Positions 23,147-23,825 of a DNA stretch of 23,825 nucleotides are shown piece by piece. The stretch lies in NCBI GenBank assembly GCA_041653595.1, contig JBAZFB010000019.1:1-23825 (forward strand), given 5' to 3'. The notes below the pieces were generated by a model. It searched no databases. It was not told the origin of the DNA and was given only the letters and a program-made list of their open reading frames with translations. Origin of the DNA: Candidatus Omnitrophota bacterium (lineage in GTDB: Bacteria > Omnitrophota > Gorgyraeia > Pluralincolimonadales > Pluralincolimonadaceae). The position numbers and the translations under genes were made by a program. Each line of letters opens with the position of its first letter. Position 1 is the first letter of the stretch.

Positions 23147-23619
23147 GGCATTGTAACCGCCCCTGTCGTGCTATCTACGGATATCACTCTGTTTTTTGTA
23201 GCGTCTTTTGTTTCCGCGACCGTCACCGTTGTCGGATTGGCGCTTCCGCTTATAAGCCCGCCGTTCGGGGTGAATGTGACCGTGACCGTAGCGGTGAAAT
23301 TTATGCCCGCCGGCAACTGATATAGTTTTGTGCTTTCGACTGTTGTGCCTCCGGAATCCGTAATGCGGTACGTATTAGGCGTAACGCTCGTATCGAATAC
23401 CGCGTTAAAATTGCTGTTCCGCGAAATGGCGTAACTTCTCGCCGTCCTGAGGATCGTGCCGATCTCCCTCTCCGAGGTCCTGAGGCCGGTAGACGATGAG
23501 AAATTCGCGAAAAAAGGCACGCTCATCGCGAGGAAGGCCAGGATAATGAACAGGACGATCGTCATCTCGATAAGCGTATAACCGGCTGCCCTTCTTTGCC
23601 CATAACGTAAGATCTTCAT
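23143..23619 (-). CDS. GspH/FimT-like minor pseudopilin
   Basis: This 158-residue protein is the first gene of the pseudopilin cluster. Leader MKILRYGQRRAAG is followed by YTLIEMTIVLFIILAFLAMSV with Glu at +5. After the helix, TSEREIGTILRTARSYAISRN is the GspH/FimT hallmark (LxxARxxAxxRN), and the beta domain ends VISVDSTTGAVTMP. ATG at 23619 is the only start codon before the processing site. No ribosome binding site precedes it, and the -10 box is nine bases upstream, so the message is close to leaderless. The gene lies between the 5S terminator and the GspI-like gene. Confidence 0.85.
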   Translation of the reverse strand: MKILRYGQRRAAGYTLIEMTIVLFIILAFLAMSVPFFANFSSSTGLRTSEREIGTILRTARSYAISRNSNFNAVFDTSVTPNTYRITDSGGTTVESTKLYQLPAGINFTATVTVTFTPNGGLISGSANPTTVTVAETKDATKNRVISVDSTTGAVTMP

Positions 23620-23628
23620 CGTAAAAGA

Positions 23629-23656
23629 ATTATACCATATATTGACTTTGTGTCAA
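23629..23656 (-). promoter_or_regulatory. Promoter of the pseudopilin cluster (near leaderless), with a possible operator
   Basis: On the minus strand TTGACA (23656-23651) and TATAAT (23634-23629) are 16 bp apart, and TGG before TATAAT makes an extended -10. The ATG at 23619 is 9 bases beyond the -10, so transcription should start only 2 to 4 bases before it. The -35 box is also one arm of TTGAC-N5-GTCAA (23642-23656), a candidate repressor site. Confidence 0.7.
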
Positions 23657-23670
23657 GGCGGATAGCGCGC

Positions 23671-23703
23671 AAAATAAAACCCCCGCATAGTGAAATGCGG
23701 GGG
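23671..23703 (-). terminator. Intrinsic terminator of the rRNA operon
   Basis: On the minus strand a 9-bp GC-rich stem (ATGCGGGGG, 23695-23703 on the plus strand, with CCCCCGCAT, 23680-23688) around a 6-base loop is followed by TTTTATTTT (23679-23671). It lies 8 bases after the end of 5S rRNA and separates the rRNA operon from the pseudopilin promoter. Confidence 0.92.
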
Positions 23704-23711
23704 CTATTTAT

Positions 23712-23825
23712 CCCGGCAGCGTCCTACTCTCCCGAGCCGTTGCCAGCTAAGTACCATCGGCCCTGAGGGGCTTAACTTCCGTATTCGGAATGGGAACGGG
23801 TGTGACCCTCTCGGCATAACCACCA
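23712..23825 (-). rRNA. rrf: 5S ribosomal RNA (about 2 bases missing at the 5' end)
   Basis: The reverse complement begins TGGTGGTTATGCCGAGAGGG and contains CACACCCGTTCCCATTCCGA, the conserved 5S loop B/C block, then GAAGTTAAGCC and the 3' end GTAGGACGCTGCCGGG. The terminal helix pairs GCTGCCGGG at the 3' end with CCTGGTGG at the 5' end. The two C bases would lie just past the window edge. Length is about 116. The 23S and 16S genes are expected to the right, outside the window. Confidence 0.97.

Noticed and set aside
1..23825. CRISPR array, IS element, prophage or tRNA gene
   Set aside because: No spaced direct repeats, transposase or integrase motifs, or tRNA-like folds were seen; repeats found are short and palindromic.

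Overview
The window reads as bacterial chromosome of roughly balanced to slightly high GC. It is densely packed with housekeeping operons, nearly all on the minus strand, and carries no phage, IS element or CRISPR array. Gene content (yebC-ruvCAB next to a SpoIID-family protein, queA-tgt-yajC-secDF, an EF-G-2-type GTPase, many pseudopilin-like proteins) and the Gram-negative type pseudopilin set suggest an uncultured PVC-type lineage. Candidatus Omnitrophota is my best guess, but that is inference, not something the sequence proves.

Layout, left to right. (1) 1-4098, minus strand: recG > rsmD > coaD > yceD > rpmF > plsX (plsX cut by the window edge), with start/stop overlaps or gaps of at most 15 bp. 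(2) 4132-4359, plus strand: rpmB (L28), the only plus-strand gene, divergent from recG with overlapping promoters and convergent with recJ across a two-hairpin terminator. (3) 4402-15808, minus strand: an eleven-gene transcription unit, yebC > ruvC > ruvA > ruvB > spoIID-like > queA > tgt > yajC > secDF > cation diffusion facilitator > recJ, led by a clear extended -10 promoter at 15861-15890. Most junctions are 4-bp ATGA overlaps. secDF is split by an apparent one-base frameshift. (4) 15913-17964: an EF-G-like GTPase with its own promoter and almost no 5' leader. (5) 18022-23619: a minor-pseudopilin cluster in the order H > I > J > K, where the K-type protein is a 980-residue chimera with a PA14 domain and a large secreted-type C-terminal region. 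A secreted protein of unknown function is translationally coupled behind it. (6) 23671-23825: the 3' end of an rRNA operon (5S rRNA, minus strand) with its intrinsic terminator.

How they work together: blocks 1 and 3 join replication-fork and recombination repair (RecG, RuvABC, RecJ), phospholipid and CoA synthesis, ribosome parts, queuosine tRNA modification and Sec export. Block 5 probably builds the tip of a type II secretion-like or type IV pilus-like fibre bearing a putative glycan-binding head.

Most notable for follow-up: the GspK-PA14 chimera and its separate promoter; in-frame palindromic elements lodged in rsmD and at the start of ruvC; near-leaderless promoters at the gspH-like gene and the EF-G-like gene; and the secDF frameshift.
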